Below, piece after piece: positions 16,550 to 26,188 of a stretch of DNA of 64,000 nucleotides. Made by a program: the position numbers and the translations under genes. The stretch is from Nostoc sp. UCD121 (lineage in GTDB: Bacteria > Cyanobacteriota > Cyanobacteriia > Cyanobacteriales > Nostocaceae): positions 1-64,000 of the forward strand of contig NZ_JACKZS010000010.1 of NCBI RefSeq assembly GCF_014222285.1. The letters are read 5' to 3'. The notes under the pieces are model-generated. The model was given only the letters and a program-made list of their open reading frames with translations, was not told the origin of the DNA and did no database searches. The first letter of the stretch is position 1; each line of letters opens with the position of its first letter.

Positions 16550-19114
16550 TTACTCTGCCCAAGCAATCAACCTTGGTTCGTAAGGATTAGCCAGATTTGG
16601 ATTTTTCGGCAATACACGCAAAGACAAGCCCTGTAAACCAGAAGCGGTATAAGTAATATTACCCGTGTAAATGCTCAATTGCTGTGAATCTTCACCTTGG
16701 TAATCCATCACCACTGTTACAGCGTTGACAATCTCACCATTGGCATCGATCGCACCTTGATATAACTCCACCTGCACATCATTATTCGTCAAGGTTGCCA
16801 AATCAACTTTGGCTTTGACAGCAACAGTTTGGTTAACTTCAATGTCTGAAGCTGCCGATACATCAACATCTTTGATTCTGATGTTGAACCAGTGTTCGCC
16901 CAGTTTTTCTTTCCAAGCAGCTAGTTCTTTTGCTGGAGCATAGTTATTCACAGTCAGGGTATGATAGCGATCGCTAGCCGGGAAATAAGCCCTTTGTGCA
17001 TATTCTCCTACCATCCGCGCTGTATTAAAGAACGGACAATTCAACCGAATTGCATCCTTCATTTTGGCAACCCACGGACGAGGCAAGCCATCACTATCGC
17101 GGTGTTCATAAAATAGCGGTACAACTTCTTTCTCTAACAATTCGTAGAGAGCGTTTGCTTCTACTTCATCTTGGTAGTTAGGATCGTCGTAATTTTCGCC
17201 GTGCCCAATCGCCCAGCCTGTGCGGACGTAATCAGCTTCATCCCACCAGCCATCTAGTACACTTAAATTCGGCAAGCCATTCATTGCAGCTTTCATGCCA
17301 CTAGTACCAGAGGCTTCTCGTGGACGACGCGGTGTGTTTAACCAAATATCGCAACCCGCAACCATCAACCGGGAGATGTGAATGTCGTAATTGGGGACAA
17401 AAACGACCTGCTTTTCTAAGTTTTGTTCGCGGATAAAGTGATTAATCTCGCGGATCAGTTCTTTACCGGGAATATCTTTAGGATGTGCCTTACCAGCAAT
17501 CACAAATTGCACTTTCCGGTCTTTGTTAGCCAGCAGAAGCCGCTTAATGCGATCCAAATCACGCATCCAGAGGGTGGCGCGTTTGTAGGTGGCAAAGCGA
17601 CGGGCAAAGCCAATGGTGAAAGCGTAAGGATCTAAAACTTCTTGTGCCTGGATAATTTCGGAAGCCGAAGCGCCGCGATCGGTCAAATGCTTGACCAAAT
17701 GCTCTCGCACATACAAAACCATATCTAAGCGGCAGCGTTCGTGATTGCGCCACAACTCCTCATCAGGAATGGCATCCATCCGATCCCACAATTGGCTATC
17801 TGGTGGTGCTGATGACCAATTTGGCCCAAGGTAGCGATCGTATAACTCTTGAGTCGATTTCGCCACACAACTGCGAGCATGGACACCATTAGTAATTGCT
17901 GCGATCGGCACTTCTTCCACTGGCACATTCTGCCACAAGCCCTGGAACATTTGCCGCGATACCACACCATGCAGTTGGGCGACACCGTTAGAAAATGTTG
18001 CCATCTTCAGCGCCAGCACCGCCATACTGAAAGGCCCAGATAAATCGCCTGTATTCTCGCGCCCCAGCCCTAAAAATTGCTCTTTGGGCAACCCAAATAT
18101 CTCTGCATAGTACCCCAAGTAGTGCAGCATTTTGTCGGGAGCGAACAAGTCAATTCCCGCCGGGACTGGCGTGTGGGTAGTAAAGATATTACTGGAAGCC
18201 ACCACCTGTTTAGCTTGGGCATAACTCAGCCCTTCTTCCTGAATCAGCAAGCGGATGCGTTCTAGGGCAGAGAAGGCGGCGTGGCCTTCATTCATGTGGT
18301 AAGCGGTGACTTTCAGCCCCAAAGCTTTGAGCATTTGCACACCACCGATCCCCAGCATGATTTCCTGGTGGATACGCATATCGATGTCGCCACCGTACAG
18401 CTGATCTGTAATGTCGTGGTCGTAAGTGTTGTTGGGTTCAATATTAGTGTCAAGCAAATACAGAGGTACTGTTCCCACCTGTACGCGCCAAACTCTGGCA
18501 TACACCTTGCGTCCAGGATAATCTACGGCAATCCTTAGTTCTGAACCATCGGCATTGCGCTCTAGATGCAAGGGCATATTGTAGAAATCATTGAGCAAGT
18601 AGCGTTCTTGCTGCCAGCCATCAGCATTGAGATACTGGGCAAAGTAGCCTTGCTGATACAACAAACCTACACCGACAAGCGGTAGTCCCAAGTCACTAGC
18701 AGATTTGAGGTGATCCCCCGCCAGAACGCCTAAGCCGCCAGAATAGACGGGTAAACAATCAACAAGTCCAAATTCAGCCGAGAAATAGGCGTAGCATTCT
18801 TTTGGTTTGTCTTCCCGTTGTTTTTGATACCAAGTGCGTTCTTGCAAATAATCGTCTAACTGACGGTCAGCTCGATCCATTTGCGCTAGAAAGCCTTCAT
18901 CTTCGACAACTTCCAAAAGCCGCGATTGAGAGATAGTACCGAGCATCAACACTGGGTTGTGATGGCTAGACTCCCATAAGTCAGAGTCTAAACGACGAAA
19001 TAAATCTTTGCTATCAACGTTCCAATCCCAGTGCAAGTTATATGCTAACCGCCGCAGTGGTTCGAGTCGCGGTGGTAGCGAAGGGGATACGTTAAATGTG
19101 CGAATTGGCTGCAT
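16550..19114 (-). CDS. glgP: Alpha-glucan (glycogen) phosphorylase, DUF3417-containing form
   Basis: 854 residues from the ATG at 19112-19114. The frame extends 6 codons to a TTG, but GGAG precedes the ATG. The N-terminus (LPPRLEPLRRLAYNLHWDWN) is the DUF3417 segment typical of the shorter bacterial/archaeal phosphorylases. The core has YFSAEFGL, YSGGLGVLAGDHLKSASDLG, TTHTPVPAGID, FARRFATYKRA and the pyridoxal-phosphate site EASGTSGMKAAMNG. The enzyme releases glucose-1-phosphate from glycogen or maltodextrins by phosphorolysis and so mobilises stored carbon in darkness or heterocysts. Length and motifs are complete. It is transcribed alone, with a hairpin beyond its 3' end. Confidence 0.92.
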   Translation of the reverse strand: MQPIRTFNVSPSLPPRLEPLRRLAYNLHWDWNVDSKDLFRRLDSDLWESSHHNPVLMLGTISQSRLLEVVEDEGFLAQMDRADRQLDDYLQERTWYQKQREDKPKECYAYFSAEFGLVDCLPVYSGGLGVLAGDHLKSASDLGLPLVGVGLLYQQGYFAQYLNADGWQQERYLLNDFYNMPLHLERNADGSELRIAVDYPGRKVYARVWRVQVGTVPLYLLDTNIEPNNTYDHDITDQLYGGDIDMRIHQEIMLGIGGVQMLKALGLKVTAYHMNEGHAAFSALERIRLLIQEEGLSYAQAKQVVASSNIFTTHTPVPAGIDLFAPDKMLHYLGYYAEIFGLPKEQFLGLGRENTGDLSGPFSMAVLALKMATFSNGVAQLHGVVSRQMFQGLWQNVPVEEVPIAAITNGVHARSCVAKSTQELYDRYLGPNWSSAPPDSQLWDRMDAIPDEELWRNHERCRLDMVLYVREHLVKHLTDRGASASEIIQAQEVLDPYAFTIGFARRFATYKRATLWMRDLDRIKRLLLANKDRKVQFVIAGKAHPKDIPGKELIREINHFIREQNLEKQVVFVPNYDIHISRLMVAGCDIWLNTPRRPREASGTSGMKAAMNGLPNLSVLDGWWDEADYVRTGWAIGHGENYDDPNYQDEVEANALYELLEKEVVPLFYEHRDSDGLPRPWVAKMKDAIRLNCPFFNTARMVGEYAQRAYFPASDRYHTLTVNNYAPAKELAAWKEKLGEHWFNIRIKDVDVSAASDIEVNQTVAVKAKVDLATLTNNDVQVELYQGAIDANGEIVNAVTVVMDYQGEDSQQLSIYTGNITYTASGLQGLSLRVLPKNPNLANPYEPRLIAWAE

Positions 19115-19684
19115 AGGTTGGCAAAACTCCAAGTTTAGTTATGGTTATTGTTTACTGTCTTTACCAATGTTGCCAATTCTTTATACTGTAGTTTGTGAAG
19201 AAGCGATGACTTTGTTAAGCATTGAGAATTCTTTTTAACATTGTTGCTAAAGTTTACACCAAGGTGTTTCTAATTCTGTGCGTTACTCTCAGCCATATAC
19301 TTGGTATATTAAGATTTAATCATTGAGTGGTATGTATCACTTAAAAAAATCTAGTTTTGAATAAATAATTTATATTTATTTTAGTATTGCTTCCGGGGAT
19401 CAGTTCTACTGTCTTGGCTGAGGGTGAAATTTCCTCGTAGCTGTTTCCACAAAGGTTAAATTTTTAATTATTTTTTAATAAAATTGCGCTGGGAAATAAG
19501 CAGCCATGATTATTCGGTTAAGGATGAGTTTGAGAAGATGTGATACAAAATAACCCATGTAGACATCACTTAAAAGAGGAATGCGTAAAAATAATACCAA
19601 GCAGTTAACTAGAAAAAGCGTTACAAACTACTTGGTATAAATTTTTGATACTAAATCAGAAAAATAACTTGTTAGGGTGTTATC
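19115..19684. other. Intergenic region upstream of glgP
   Basis: 570 bases between two leftward genes. AT-rich, no ORF or strong hairpin. It should hold the glgP promoter, but no confident elements were found. Confidence 0.4.
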
Positions 19685-20008
19685 TTATGAACCTAGTGAA
19701 GGCTGGTCTTTGGTATTTTTTGTCATTGACAAAGCTACAGCAGCTGCATAAGCAATCTCCGCTGCCATTTGATAAGCAAGTTTGATACTTGATGAAGCGT
19801 CCTTGGCTTTAGGAGAAAGAGAAGCTTTTTTTCGGCGCGACTCTTGTTTGACATCACCCGCTACAATAGCACGCTGTAAAATGATCCAGGCATCTAGGTC
19901 TTCTGAGTCATAATTACTTTGAAGTTGCGATCGCAGTTGTTCTTCGGCTACAACACTTAGATAGCCGCTATTTAGAGCTTCTTGGACAATTTCTTTAATT
20001 AAAGCCAT
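19685..20008 (-). CDS. Small conserved cyanobacterial protein, unknown
   Basis: 107 residues from the second in-frame ATG (MALIKEIVQEAL); four more codons lie upstream. The first 60 residues are helical and acidic (ALNSGYLSVVAEEQLRSQLQ, DSEDLDAWIILQRAIVAGDV). A basic patch KQESRRKKA follows, then an alanine-rich C-terminal helix IKLAYQMAAEIAYAAAVALS that could be amphipathic or membrane-associated. The composition and codon pattern look genuine. No function is recognised. It is transcribed toward glgP but 570 bases away, so probably alone. Confidence 0.65.
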   Translation of the reverse strand: MALIKEIVQEALNSGYLSVVAEEQLRSQLQSNYDSEDLDAWIILQRAIVAGDVKQESRRKKASLSPKAKDASSSIKLAYQMAAEIAYAAAVALSMTKNTKDQPSLGS

Positions 20009-20550
20009 AATTTGAACCAAGTGTGTGAGTTAAAACCGATACCTCAATGTGGTCAAGTTAATGTTGTTTTGTGGACTTCTCCTGGAAACTAAGCTAAGTT
20101 TTAGCTTTCTTTACAATAAAATTTATAATGAGTCATACCAAGCACGCATCACCCGCTTGGCTCACCCGAATGGGTGATTTACAAATTTTTAGATATAAGT
20201 AATAAAGAAGAAGAAAATTTTCAGCTTTTGAACGAAGAGGGTGTCACCAGTATAGTAGATATCATTCTGAGTTTAACGCCCAATTATTAAATTACTTGGA
20301 CAAGCAAAGGTAGAAATATAGACAAAAAGACAATTAACATCTGTGATCATTTTTAAAATTACCGTCCTCCAGGAATTTTATCTAAGTGTATAAAATTATT
20401 TAAGAGTAGCGATAGCTCCATAAAAAAAGTTAGCTAATTTACAATATTCTCATCACCAATCAACTTATTTATTAAGAGTGTTCCACTAAAAATAAAATGT
20501 GTTATTGTTAAAAGCAACTGTTATTAAAAACGATTCATGTAATTACAAGC

Positions 20551-20715
20551 ATGAATTTGCTAGTCTGTAAATCATCTGTGTGCAACATGATTGGAGCAGC
20601 ATACTCTAGAAATTCGTTGCAAGAAAGCCGTCATAGCAGTCGGGGAAGCGCTTACTTGTTTGCACCGATGGTCAACTTCAATGTGATGGCTGATGTAGGG
20701 GATAATCCACCCTAA
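20551..20715 (+). CDS. Possible 54-residue small protein
   Basis: ATG to TAA, 54 codons, beginning MNLLVCKSSVCNMIGAAYSR and ending NFNVMADVGDNPP. There is no Shine-Dalgarno match upstream. The stop codon lies inside the left arm of a 10-bp hairpin, which would suit a terminator right behind a short gene. No family is recognised. It could be chance in a 1.35-kb gap. Confidence 0.2.
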   Translation: MNLLVCKSSVCNMIGAAYSRNSLQESRHSSRGSAYLFAPMVNFNVMADVGDNPP

Positions 20716-20747
20716 TTGGGTTTTCTGGGGCAATAATACCCAATTAG
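20712..20747 (+). terminator. Hairpin after the small ORF
   Basis: Perfect 10-bp stem CTAATTGGGT (20712-20721) with ACCCAATTAG (20738-20747) and a 16-base loop. There is no clear T-tract, so it could be a terminator or an RNA structural element. Confidence 0.45.
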
Positions 20748-21363
20748 ACCCAACAATAATTACATTGTTATGCTAGGCAGAAATTTTATCTAAATTTTTG
20801 AATATAGTCTAGTTAAATGTATTTTTTGTTGCAACATAGCTTGTGAAACTGAGTTGTTTTAAAAGACTAAAACCGCCTGATAGGAAGTAGCCTCAAGGCA
20901 AACAACTCAATCCCTAGTTGCGTAACAAGCTTTGCAAATTTTCCAGATAACCAAAACAGTATCCTATCTAAACCAACCAATTTACCCATCAGATAATTTC
21001 ATAGTCTGGGGCTTGACTCTGCAATGCACTAAGATTTTTTGTTAATTGCTCTGGTGAAAAAGAAGCAAAGTTTTTACATGCCTTGACTGGTACAAAAGCT
21101 TCTATAGATCCAAGGTAGTTGTGCATATCAAGTGAGTAATTATAACACACTTAATTTCAAGAGTTGCTCACATAGTTAAAGCCAGGCTGGAGGTTTTCCA
21201 AAATTCGGAAAACCATCTAAAAATATGGGTAAATTCAGGTAATACTGCCAACTAAGTTTAATGTATTAAGAAATACGATATCTCTTAGATTGTCAGAAGA
21301 TTAGGATACAGGTAAAAAACTTTCAATACTGTCAACAACAATTAATTGAAGAGATATGTAGCC

Positions 21364-22065
21364 ATGCCTAACGAGCAATATTTTTCCAAATTGCAGCGTG
21401 TGCAAGAACTTGTAGTAACTACTGTGTTAGGGGATCTTCCTACACTTATTCTGGGGCCAAAGTTGCGTAGTTTAGGATATCGGAGTATTTTTGCCCAAAT
21501 AGGCAGCCCAGTTTATATTCAAAATGGTGTTGAATTTAACGGTGCTTCTTGTATTGAGATAGGCAGTGGAGTCTATATTTTCAAGGGTGTACGCATGGAT
21601 GCTAGAGGACACAAAAATAATAAAATTCATCTAGGCAATAGAGTAGCTATTGAGCGTAACGTTGATATAGGGTGTTTGGAAGATACGTGTATACATATTG
21701 ATGAAGACACCTTTATTGCTCCCAACGTGTGTATTGAGGGGCCAGGAGACATTAAAATTGGCAAACACTGCATGATTGCTGCCCACTCCGGGATATATGC
21801 CAATAATCATAATTTTGCCGATCCGATGGAGCTAATTAAATACCAAGGTGTTACTCGCAAGGGAATTGTGATTGAAGATGACTGTTGGCTAGGTCATGGA
21901 GTAACGGTATTAGATGGCGTTACCATTGGCAAAGGTAGTGTTATTGGTGCGGGAGCAGTTGTCAATAAAGATATTCCTCCTTTCTCCGTTGCTGTAGGTA
22001 TACCTGCACGAGTAGTCAAAAACCGAATTGGTAAAGACCTAGTAAAAGTTCAAACTGAGAAATAG
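21364..22065 (+). CDS. Hexapeptide-repeat (LbH) acyltransferase
   Basis: 233 residues from ATG 21364; an in-frame TTG at 21346 is less likely. After a helical N-terminus (to about residue 45) come hexapeptide turns of a left-handed beta-helix: VYIQNGVEFNGASCIEIGSG, IHLGNRVAIERNVDIG, TFIAPNVCIEG, IKIGKHCMIAAHSGIYANNH, and the closing IVIEDDCWLGHGVTVLDGVT with IGKGSVIGAGAVV and VAVGIPARVVKNRIG. The pattern AHSGIYANNHNF, with its catalytic-type His, fits the serine O-acetyltransferase/maltose acetyltransferase/WbbJ group that O-acetylates sugars or lipids. The acceptor is unknown. It is a single gene with hairpins upstream and tandem repeats just after it. Confidence 0.88.
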   Translation: MPNEQYFSKLQRVQELVVTTVLGDLPTLILGPKLRSLGYRSIFAQIGSPVYIQNGVEFNGASCIEIGSGVYIFKGVRMDARGHKNNKIHLGNRVAIERNVDIGCLEDTCIHIDEDTFIAPNVCIEGPGDIKIGKHCMIAAHSGIYANNHNFADPMELIKYQGVTRKGIVIEDDCWLGHGVTVLDGVTIGKGSVIGAGAVVNKDIPPFSVAVGIPARVVKNRIGKDLVKVQTEK

Positions 22066-22414
22066 GGCATGGGTATGGGGCATGGGGCATTGGGCATGGT
22101 AACTATTTCCCATAACCTTTAATATGTTGCCTTTGGGAAGAAACTTTTACTGTCAGTTAACGTCACGAACTGGAGTAAGCAGTTTCTGAGTTATTTTTAA
22201 GGGCATCTAAAAGTCAGACAACTGACATTTTGCACCATTCTCAATAACTGTAGAGTAGGTACTTGCTAGTCCCTAGTCTCTAAGTGCCAAGTCCCATGTC
22301 CCCACAGTCCTCTAAAAAAGGGACGAGATTTGGGTAATATAAAGTAGCTATCTTTTCTGCATGGCAGATCCTCAAAGAAAAGCTTTCTTTGTTTTACCCG
22401 TTGGAGATATTTCT
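22066..22414. other. Intergenic region with heptamer repeats ahead of psbI
   Basis: 349 bases. 22069-22100 holds degenerate GGGGCAT/GGGCATG units directly after the acyltransferase stop. The rest contains the psbI leader; GGTAATATAAAG near 22334 could carry a -10 but no -35 is clear. Confidence 0.5.
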
Positions 22415-22531
22415 ATGCTGACTTTAAAAATCGCTGTTTATATTGTTGTTGCCTTCTTCGTAACTATCTTCATCTTTGGATTTTTGTCGAACGATCCTGC
22501 TCGTAACCCCGGCCGTCGGGACTTAGAGTAA
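22415..22531 (+). CDS. psbI: Photosystem II reaction centre protein PsbI
   Basis: 38 codons starting [20 protein letters not shown] and ending NPGRRDLE, followed by TAA. This is the full PsbI sequence, a single membrane span (residues about 4-22) with the conserved NDP.RNPGR tail on the stromal side. PsbI sits at the edge of the D1 subunit in the photosystem II core and helps early assembly. The gene is too short for usual ORF cut-offs. GTTGGAGATATTTCT upstream supplies a GGAG site 8 bases before the ATG. A hairpin at 22584-22616 closes the transcript, so psbI appears monocistronic. Confidence 0.96.
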
Positions 22532-22583
22532 AAGGGCGATAAATCATCCGCGACTTTGGAAGGCGGAAAATACTAAACGCCAC

Positions 22584-22616
22584 AGAAACTTACTAAGCGG
22601 AATTTAGTAAGTTTCT
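22584..22616 (+). terminator. Hairpin downstream of psbI
   Basis: Perfect 13-bp stem AGAAACTTACTAA/TTAGTAAGTTTCT with a 7-base loop, 52 bases after the psbI stop. It is followed by TCCTCC rather than a run of T, so it may stabilise the mRNA end as much as terminate. Confidence 0.6.
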
Positions 22617-22727
22617 TCCTCCAGGTAGCTTGCTGTAGGTAGCAGAAGGCGACAGTCGGAAGGCAGAATGTATGTTTAATCCTTCCGTCCGTCATTTGGC
22701 TGTTTGTTAGCCCGATTTTGCTCACTT

Positions 22728-25595
22728 ATGCTTCATCCAGTTCTGCCACCCAATCCGCCTCCTATCCTCGAATCTTTACAACCTGTAAATCCCACCTCAT
22801 CTGCTAGTCATACAAAGTTTCTTTCAGTTGTAGAAACTGGAATGCAGGAAAAGACAGACAAATCCAAGCAGTTCAAGGATTTGCCTGAGTTGTCTATTGC
22901 GGGTGACACCAAGAGTAATTCGCCATTACCAACTCCCATCAACTCAACTCAGGATGACTCAGTAGTTGCCGAAACTTCCTCTGTACCTCATCCACCAGAA
23001 ACTTTCCCACCAGAGATTTCCCCCATTACCGATTCTGGAAGTGCTGAATTTTTGGGGAAATCGCTGCTTGTTGGTTATCCAACGCAGGATATTAAAACCT
23101 CTAATGTCCAAAGCCCAAGCGTCGAACGCCGTCGCTCAGAACTTCTCCTAAGAGCGGCGTTACGCAAACGGGAGACGCAAACAGAAGCCACTACATTGCC
23201 AAAAAAAGTTGGAGTGGAGCCTTCCTTAAATGCAAAACCTGAATCTTCTCAAAAACTCGGTGAGCGAGGTCTAACGACAAGCCGCTTTGCGTCTACGCTA
23301 AATCCCAATTCTATTGGTAGAGAAAAACAAACCTTTTTGGACTCTCTACGATTTAACTATAGGGTTTTTCCAAGCCCCCTTGTCGCCCAATCTCCGCCTT
23401 CTATTCCAGTTGTCCCCAGGGTTACAACCAGCAATAAGTTAGTCGAATCCAAGGCGGAAATTTTAGCTAAGAAGTTAGCCCAGCAAAAACAGCTAAGTGA
23501 CATTACTGCGCCACAGTCTTCACAAAAATACAATATCTCTCTATCTGCTGCCGATCTTGCACCAAGTTCTCAATCAGTACAAAATTTTATAAAATTCCAG
23601 TCTCGTAACCCGACAAAGCAACTCCCAACGCCCATCACTGTAGAATTCAGTTCCCAAGTCCAACAACAAACTCAAGCGCCAACATCTACACCATCAGTAA
23701 ATACCACCAATCAGCCACAAGCACCAGCTAGCAAACCGCCAGCCAAACCGAGAATTGTAGAAGTCACTTCAGATCGGCAAGAGTATGACGAGCAACGGCG
23801 AATTATTACAGCTGTTGGAAATGTAGTTGTGCGATTTGATGGGGCGGTGGTGGATGCTGATCGTTTGCAAGTTAATTTAGACAACTTAATTGCTGCGGGG
23901 GAAGGCAACGTAACTTTAACCCGGGGCGATCAGATACTGCGTGGACAACGCTTTACCTATAACTTTGTTCAAGATAATGGAGAACTCTTAAATGGTAGAG
24001 GAGAAATTTATGTGCCCTCAGCACAAACAGATTTTGCTTTCTCACCCATAGATGCAGCTGCTGGTGGAGTCACAAAACGTCCGCCTAGCGATCGCATTAG
24101 AGCCAATCAGCCTCTTTCTGGTGTAAGCAGCCCTGGAGGAATTGATTTTACAGTCGGGGGTCAGGCTGATGCTAGCAACCTCTCACCCCCGAAAACAGGA
24201 GGTGTAGTCAATCGGCTCAGGTTTGAAGCTGAACACATTGACTTCTATCCGCAAGGCTGGCAAGCAAGAGATGTCCGCATCACCAACGATCCTTTTTCGC
24301 CTCCAGAACTAGAGTTACGCGCAGATACAGTAACTCTGACACGAGAAACACCCTTGGTAGACCGCATTAGAACACAGCGACAGCGTTTGGTATTGGATCA
24401 AAGAATCTCCTTACCAATTCCGGTGAATCAGCAGACAATTGACCGCCGGGAAAGGGACGTTACACCCGCAATCGTTTCTCCCGGCTATGATGGAGATAAG
24501 CGGGGTGGTTTGTATATTGAGCGTGGCTTTCCAGTGATCGATACAGAAAAGACAAGCTGGACAATCACACCTCAGTTACTATTACAGAGAGGTGTGCAAG
24601 AAGGTATAGGTAACTTAGGCTCACTGTTTGCTGTCAAGACAAAGGTAAATTCTGTTTTGAGTCCACGAGCAGTAATTGAAGGAACTGGGGAGTTAACCAG
24701 TTTTGACTTTGACAAGGTGGAAGATAATTTGCGGATAAATTTGGGATTGCGTCAGATAATAGGCACTTCCCTTCCCCATCTCTTGAATGTGCAATATAAT
24801 TACCGCGATCGCCTCTACAACGGTACTCTCGGCTTTCAAACTGTCCAGAGCAGTTTTGGGGGCATTATTACCTCTCCTGTAATTCCTTTAGGAAAAAGTG
24901 GCATCAACCTCACCTATCAGGGAAGCGCTCAGTATATCGATGCCAATACCGATCGCCAAGACTTACTAGAACCCATACGGGAAAACGATCGCATTTCACT
25001 AGGTCGTTTCCAAGCCAGTGCTTCCCTGAGTAAAGGGCTGTTACTGTGGCAGGGAAAACCATTACCACCTACTGCCAGTGAGGGATTACGATACACAGCT
25101 AACCCTGTAGTTCCTTACTTGCAAGCGATCGCTGGACTTACGGGTACTACAAGTTATTACACCAATGGTGATAACCAAAGCACCCTAACTGGTACAATTG
25201 GTTTACAAGGACAAGTTGGTCATTTTTCTCGCCCTTTTTTCGACTATACCGCCTTTAATATTAGTTTCTCTCAAGGCTTAAATAACGGATTATCACCCTT
25301 TTTGTTTGATCGCTCCGTTGATAACAAAGTTTTGACTGCTGGGATATCACAGCAAATCTACGGACCTTTTCGCTTAGGCTTTCAAACATCTGTTAACTTG
25401 GATACTGGTAGAGAAACCAGTACTGACTACATTTTAGAATATAGCCGTCGCACCTATGGCATCACCTTGCGTTACAATCCAGTGTTGGAATTAGGCGGCT
25501 TTAGCATCCGAATTAGTGATTTTAACTGGGGTGGCGGCACCGATCCATTTTCTGAAGTTAAACCAGTAGTAAACGGTGTGCAACAGAGTTATTAA
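22728..25595 (+). CDS. DUF3769 protein, cyanobacterial LptD/OstA-like outer-membrane protein
   Basis: 955 residues from ATG 22728. Residues 1 to about 335 are a Pro/Ser/Thr/Gln-rich, probably disordered region. About 340-430 is an OstA/LptA-like beta-jellyroll (RIVEVTSDRQEYDEQRRIIT, then AVGNVVVRFDGAVVDADRLQ, ending NGRGEIYVPS). The rest is DUF3769, a large beta-barrel with repeated aromatic-ended strands, such as LNVQYNYRDRLYNGTLGFQT and TYGITLRYNPVLELGGFSIR. The arrangement matches LptD, which inserts lipopolysaccharide into the outer membrane; DUF3769 is the cyanobacterial counterpart. No clear signal peptide is seen at this start. Residues near 188-192 (TSRFAST) come from a dispersed repeat also found in the bestrophin gene. 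A strong hairpin follows the stop. Confidence 0.85.
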   Translation: MLHPVLPPNPPPILESLQPVNPTSSASHTKFLSVVETGMQEKTDKSKQFKDLPELSIAGDTKSNSPLPTPINSTQDDSVVAETSSVPHPPETFPPEISPITDSGSAEFLGKSLLVGYPTQDIKTSNVQSPSVERRRSELLLRAALRKRETQTEATTLPKKVGVEPSLNAKPESSQKLGERGLTTSRFASTLNPNSIGREKQTFLDSLRFNYRVFPSPLVAQSPPSIPVVPRVTTSNKLVESKAEILAKKLAQQKQLSDITAPQSSQKYNISLSAADLAPSSQSVQNFIKFQSRNPTKQLPTPITVEFSSQVQQQTQAPTSTPSVNTTNQPQAPASKPPAKPRIVEVTSDRQEYDEQRRIITAVGNVVVRFDGAVVDADRLQVNLDNLIAAGEGNVTLTRGDQILRGQRFTYNFVQDNGELLNGRGEIYVPSAQTDFAFSPIDAAAGGVTKRPPSDRIRANQPLSGVSSPGGIDFTVGGQADASNLSPPKTGGVVNRLRFEAEHIDFYPQGWQARDVRITNDPFSPPELELRADTVTLTRETPLVDRIRTQRQRLVLDQRISLPIPVNQQTIDRRERDVTPAIVSPGYDGDKRGGLYIERGFPVIDTEKTSWTITPQLLLQRGVQEGIGNLGSLFAVKTKVNSVLSPRAVIEGTGELTSFDFDKVEDNLRINLGLRQIIGTSLPHLLNVQYNYRDRLYNGTLGFQTVQSSFGGIITSPVIPLGKSGINLTYQGSAQYIDANTDRQDLLEPIRENDRISLGRFQASASLSKGLLLWQGKPLPPTASEGLRYTANPVVPYLQAIAGLTGTTSYYTNGDNQSTLTGTIGLQGQVGHFSRPFFDYTAFNISFSQGLNNGLSPFLFDRSVDNKVLTAGISQQIYGPFRLGFQTSVNLDTGRETSTDYILEYSRRTYGITLRYNPVLELGGFSIRISDFNWGGGTDPFSEVKPVVNGVQQSY

Positions 25596-25628
25596 TAATG
25601 GTGATTCAAAATTCTGAATCACCATTAT
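25595..25628 (+). terminator. Hairpin at the end of the DUF3769 gene
   Basis: Perfect 14-bp stem ATAATGGTGATTCA/TGAATCACCATTAT with loop AAATTC, beginning at the stop codon of the DUF3769 gene. No T-run follows. Confidence 0.65.
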
Positions 25629-25688
25629 CAAGTTGCTAAAATTTCTGCTTGTGGAAGGATAAATCCGCATAGCGTTGAAAGTGCAGCC

Positions 25689-25967
25689 TCACGTAGAATC
25701 AGTATGAGGAATCGCACAATGGGTTGATGCACCCCCAGGTATTCTCAGGTTGGCATAGTCGCCGCTTAATTGAACACGTGAAGGTGGTTGGTGTAGGACT
25801 GCACAGCATCTTTGAACTGCGGCTTGATATTCTCGCCATTGCTTACGAATTGCAGTACTGGCGGCATCGTTACCTAAGTCTGAAAATCTTAGCCCAGCCC
25901 GAATTAACCAAGATTCTACATCAGTTGTTTCACCCAGTATTTCTGGAATGGCATTAATCTTTTCCAT
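25689..25967 (-). CDS. Small hypothetical protein
   Basis: 92 residues, ATG at 25965-25967. The first two thirds look like a compact helical domain (GETTDVESWLIRAGLRFSDL, STAIRKQWREYQAAVQRCCA), and the rest is irregular. No Shine-Dalgarno match is obvious. A comparable ORF runs antiparallel at 25724-25957, but its composition is less protein-like. No family recognised. It lies between convergent neighbours that each have their own hairpin, which suits a separate small gene. Confidence 0.45.
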   Translation of the reverse strand: MEKINAIPEILGETTDVESWLIRAGLRFSDLGNDAASTAIRKQWREYQAAVQRCCAVLHQPPSRVQLSGDYANLRIPGGASTHCAIPHTDST

Positions 25968-26080
25968 GAGTAATATCTTTTAGGCATATTTAAAATTGGC
26001 CATTTAACTTTAAGAGAAACTATTGATAATAGCCAATATAATTGGTTATCAAAATCATAAATAAAAATGATTAAAAAATT

Positions 26081-26114
26081 TGTCATATCTGAGCATCCAT
26101 ACTCAGATATGACA
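26081..26114 (-). terminator. Terminator of the outer-membrane protein gene
   Basis: Perfect 13-bp stem TGTCATATCTGAG/CTCAGATATGACA with an 8-base loop. On the minus strand it is followed by AATTTTTTAATC, a good T-tract, 75 bases beyond the stop of the leftward gene at 26189. Confidence 0.8.
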
Positions 26115-26188
26115 TATCAAATTACTATTACGGCTGGTAAACATCATTCCTTTAGCTTGTGAATAAGCTGTCTCCTAGCTCGTAATAA

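Larger units (their letters stand above)
20009..21363. other. Long intergenic region (about 1.35 kb) with hairpins
   Basis: One of the longest stretches without an assigned gene. It contains a TCACCC-GAAT-GGGTGA hairpin near 20163-20179, a 54-codon ORF at 20551-20715, a 10-bp stem at 20712-20747 and an 8-bp stem GGTTTTCC/GGAAAACC at 21192-21214 upstream of the acyltransferase. Base composition is AT-rich throughout. Confidence 0.45.

Noticed and set aside
17423-18538. Several 60-90-codon ORFs within glgP on both strands
   Set aside because: The glgP frame is complete and conserved; the others are His/Ser-rich shadows.
20551-20715. Idea that the 54-residue ORF is a PatS-like heterocyst inhibitor (it contains SRGSAYL)
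   Set aside because: The RGSGR pentapeptide is absent and no heterocyst gene is nearby.
25724-25957. 77-codon + strand ORF
   Set aside because: Overlaps a more protein-like minus-strand ORF and lacks a start site.
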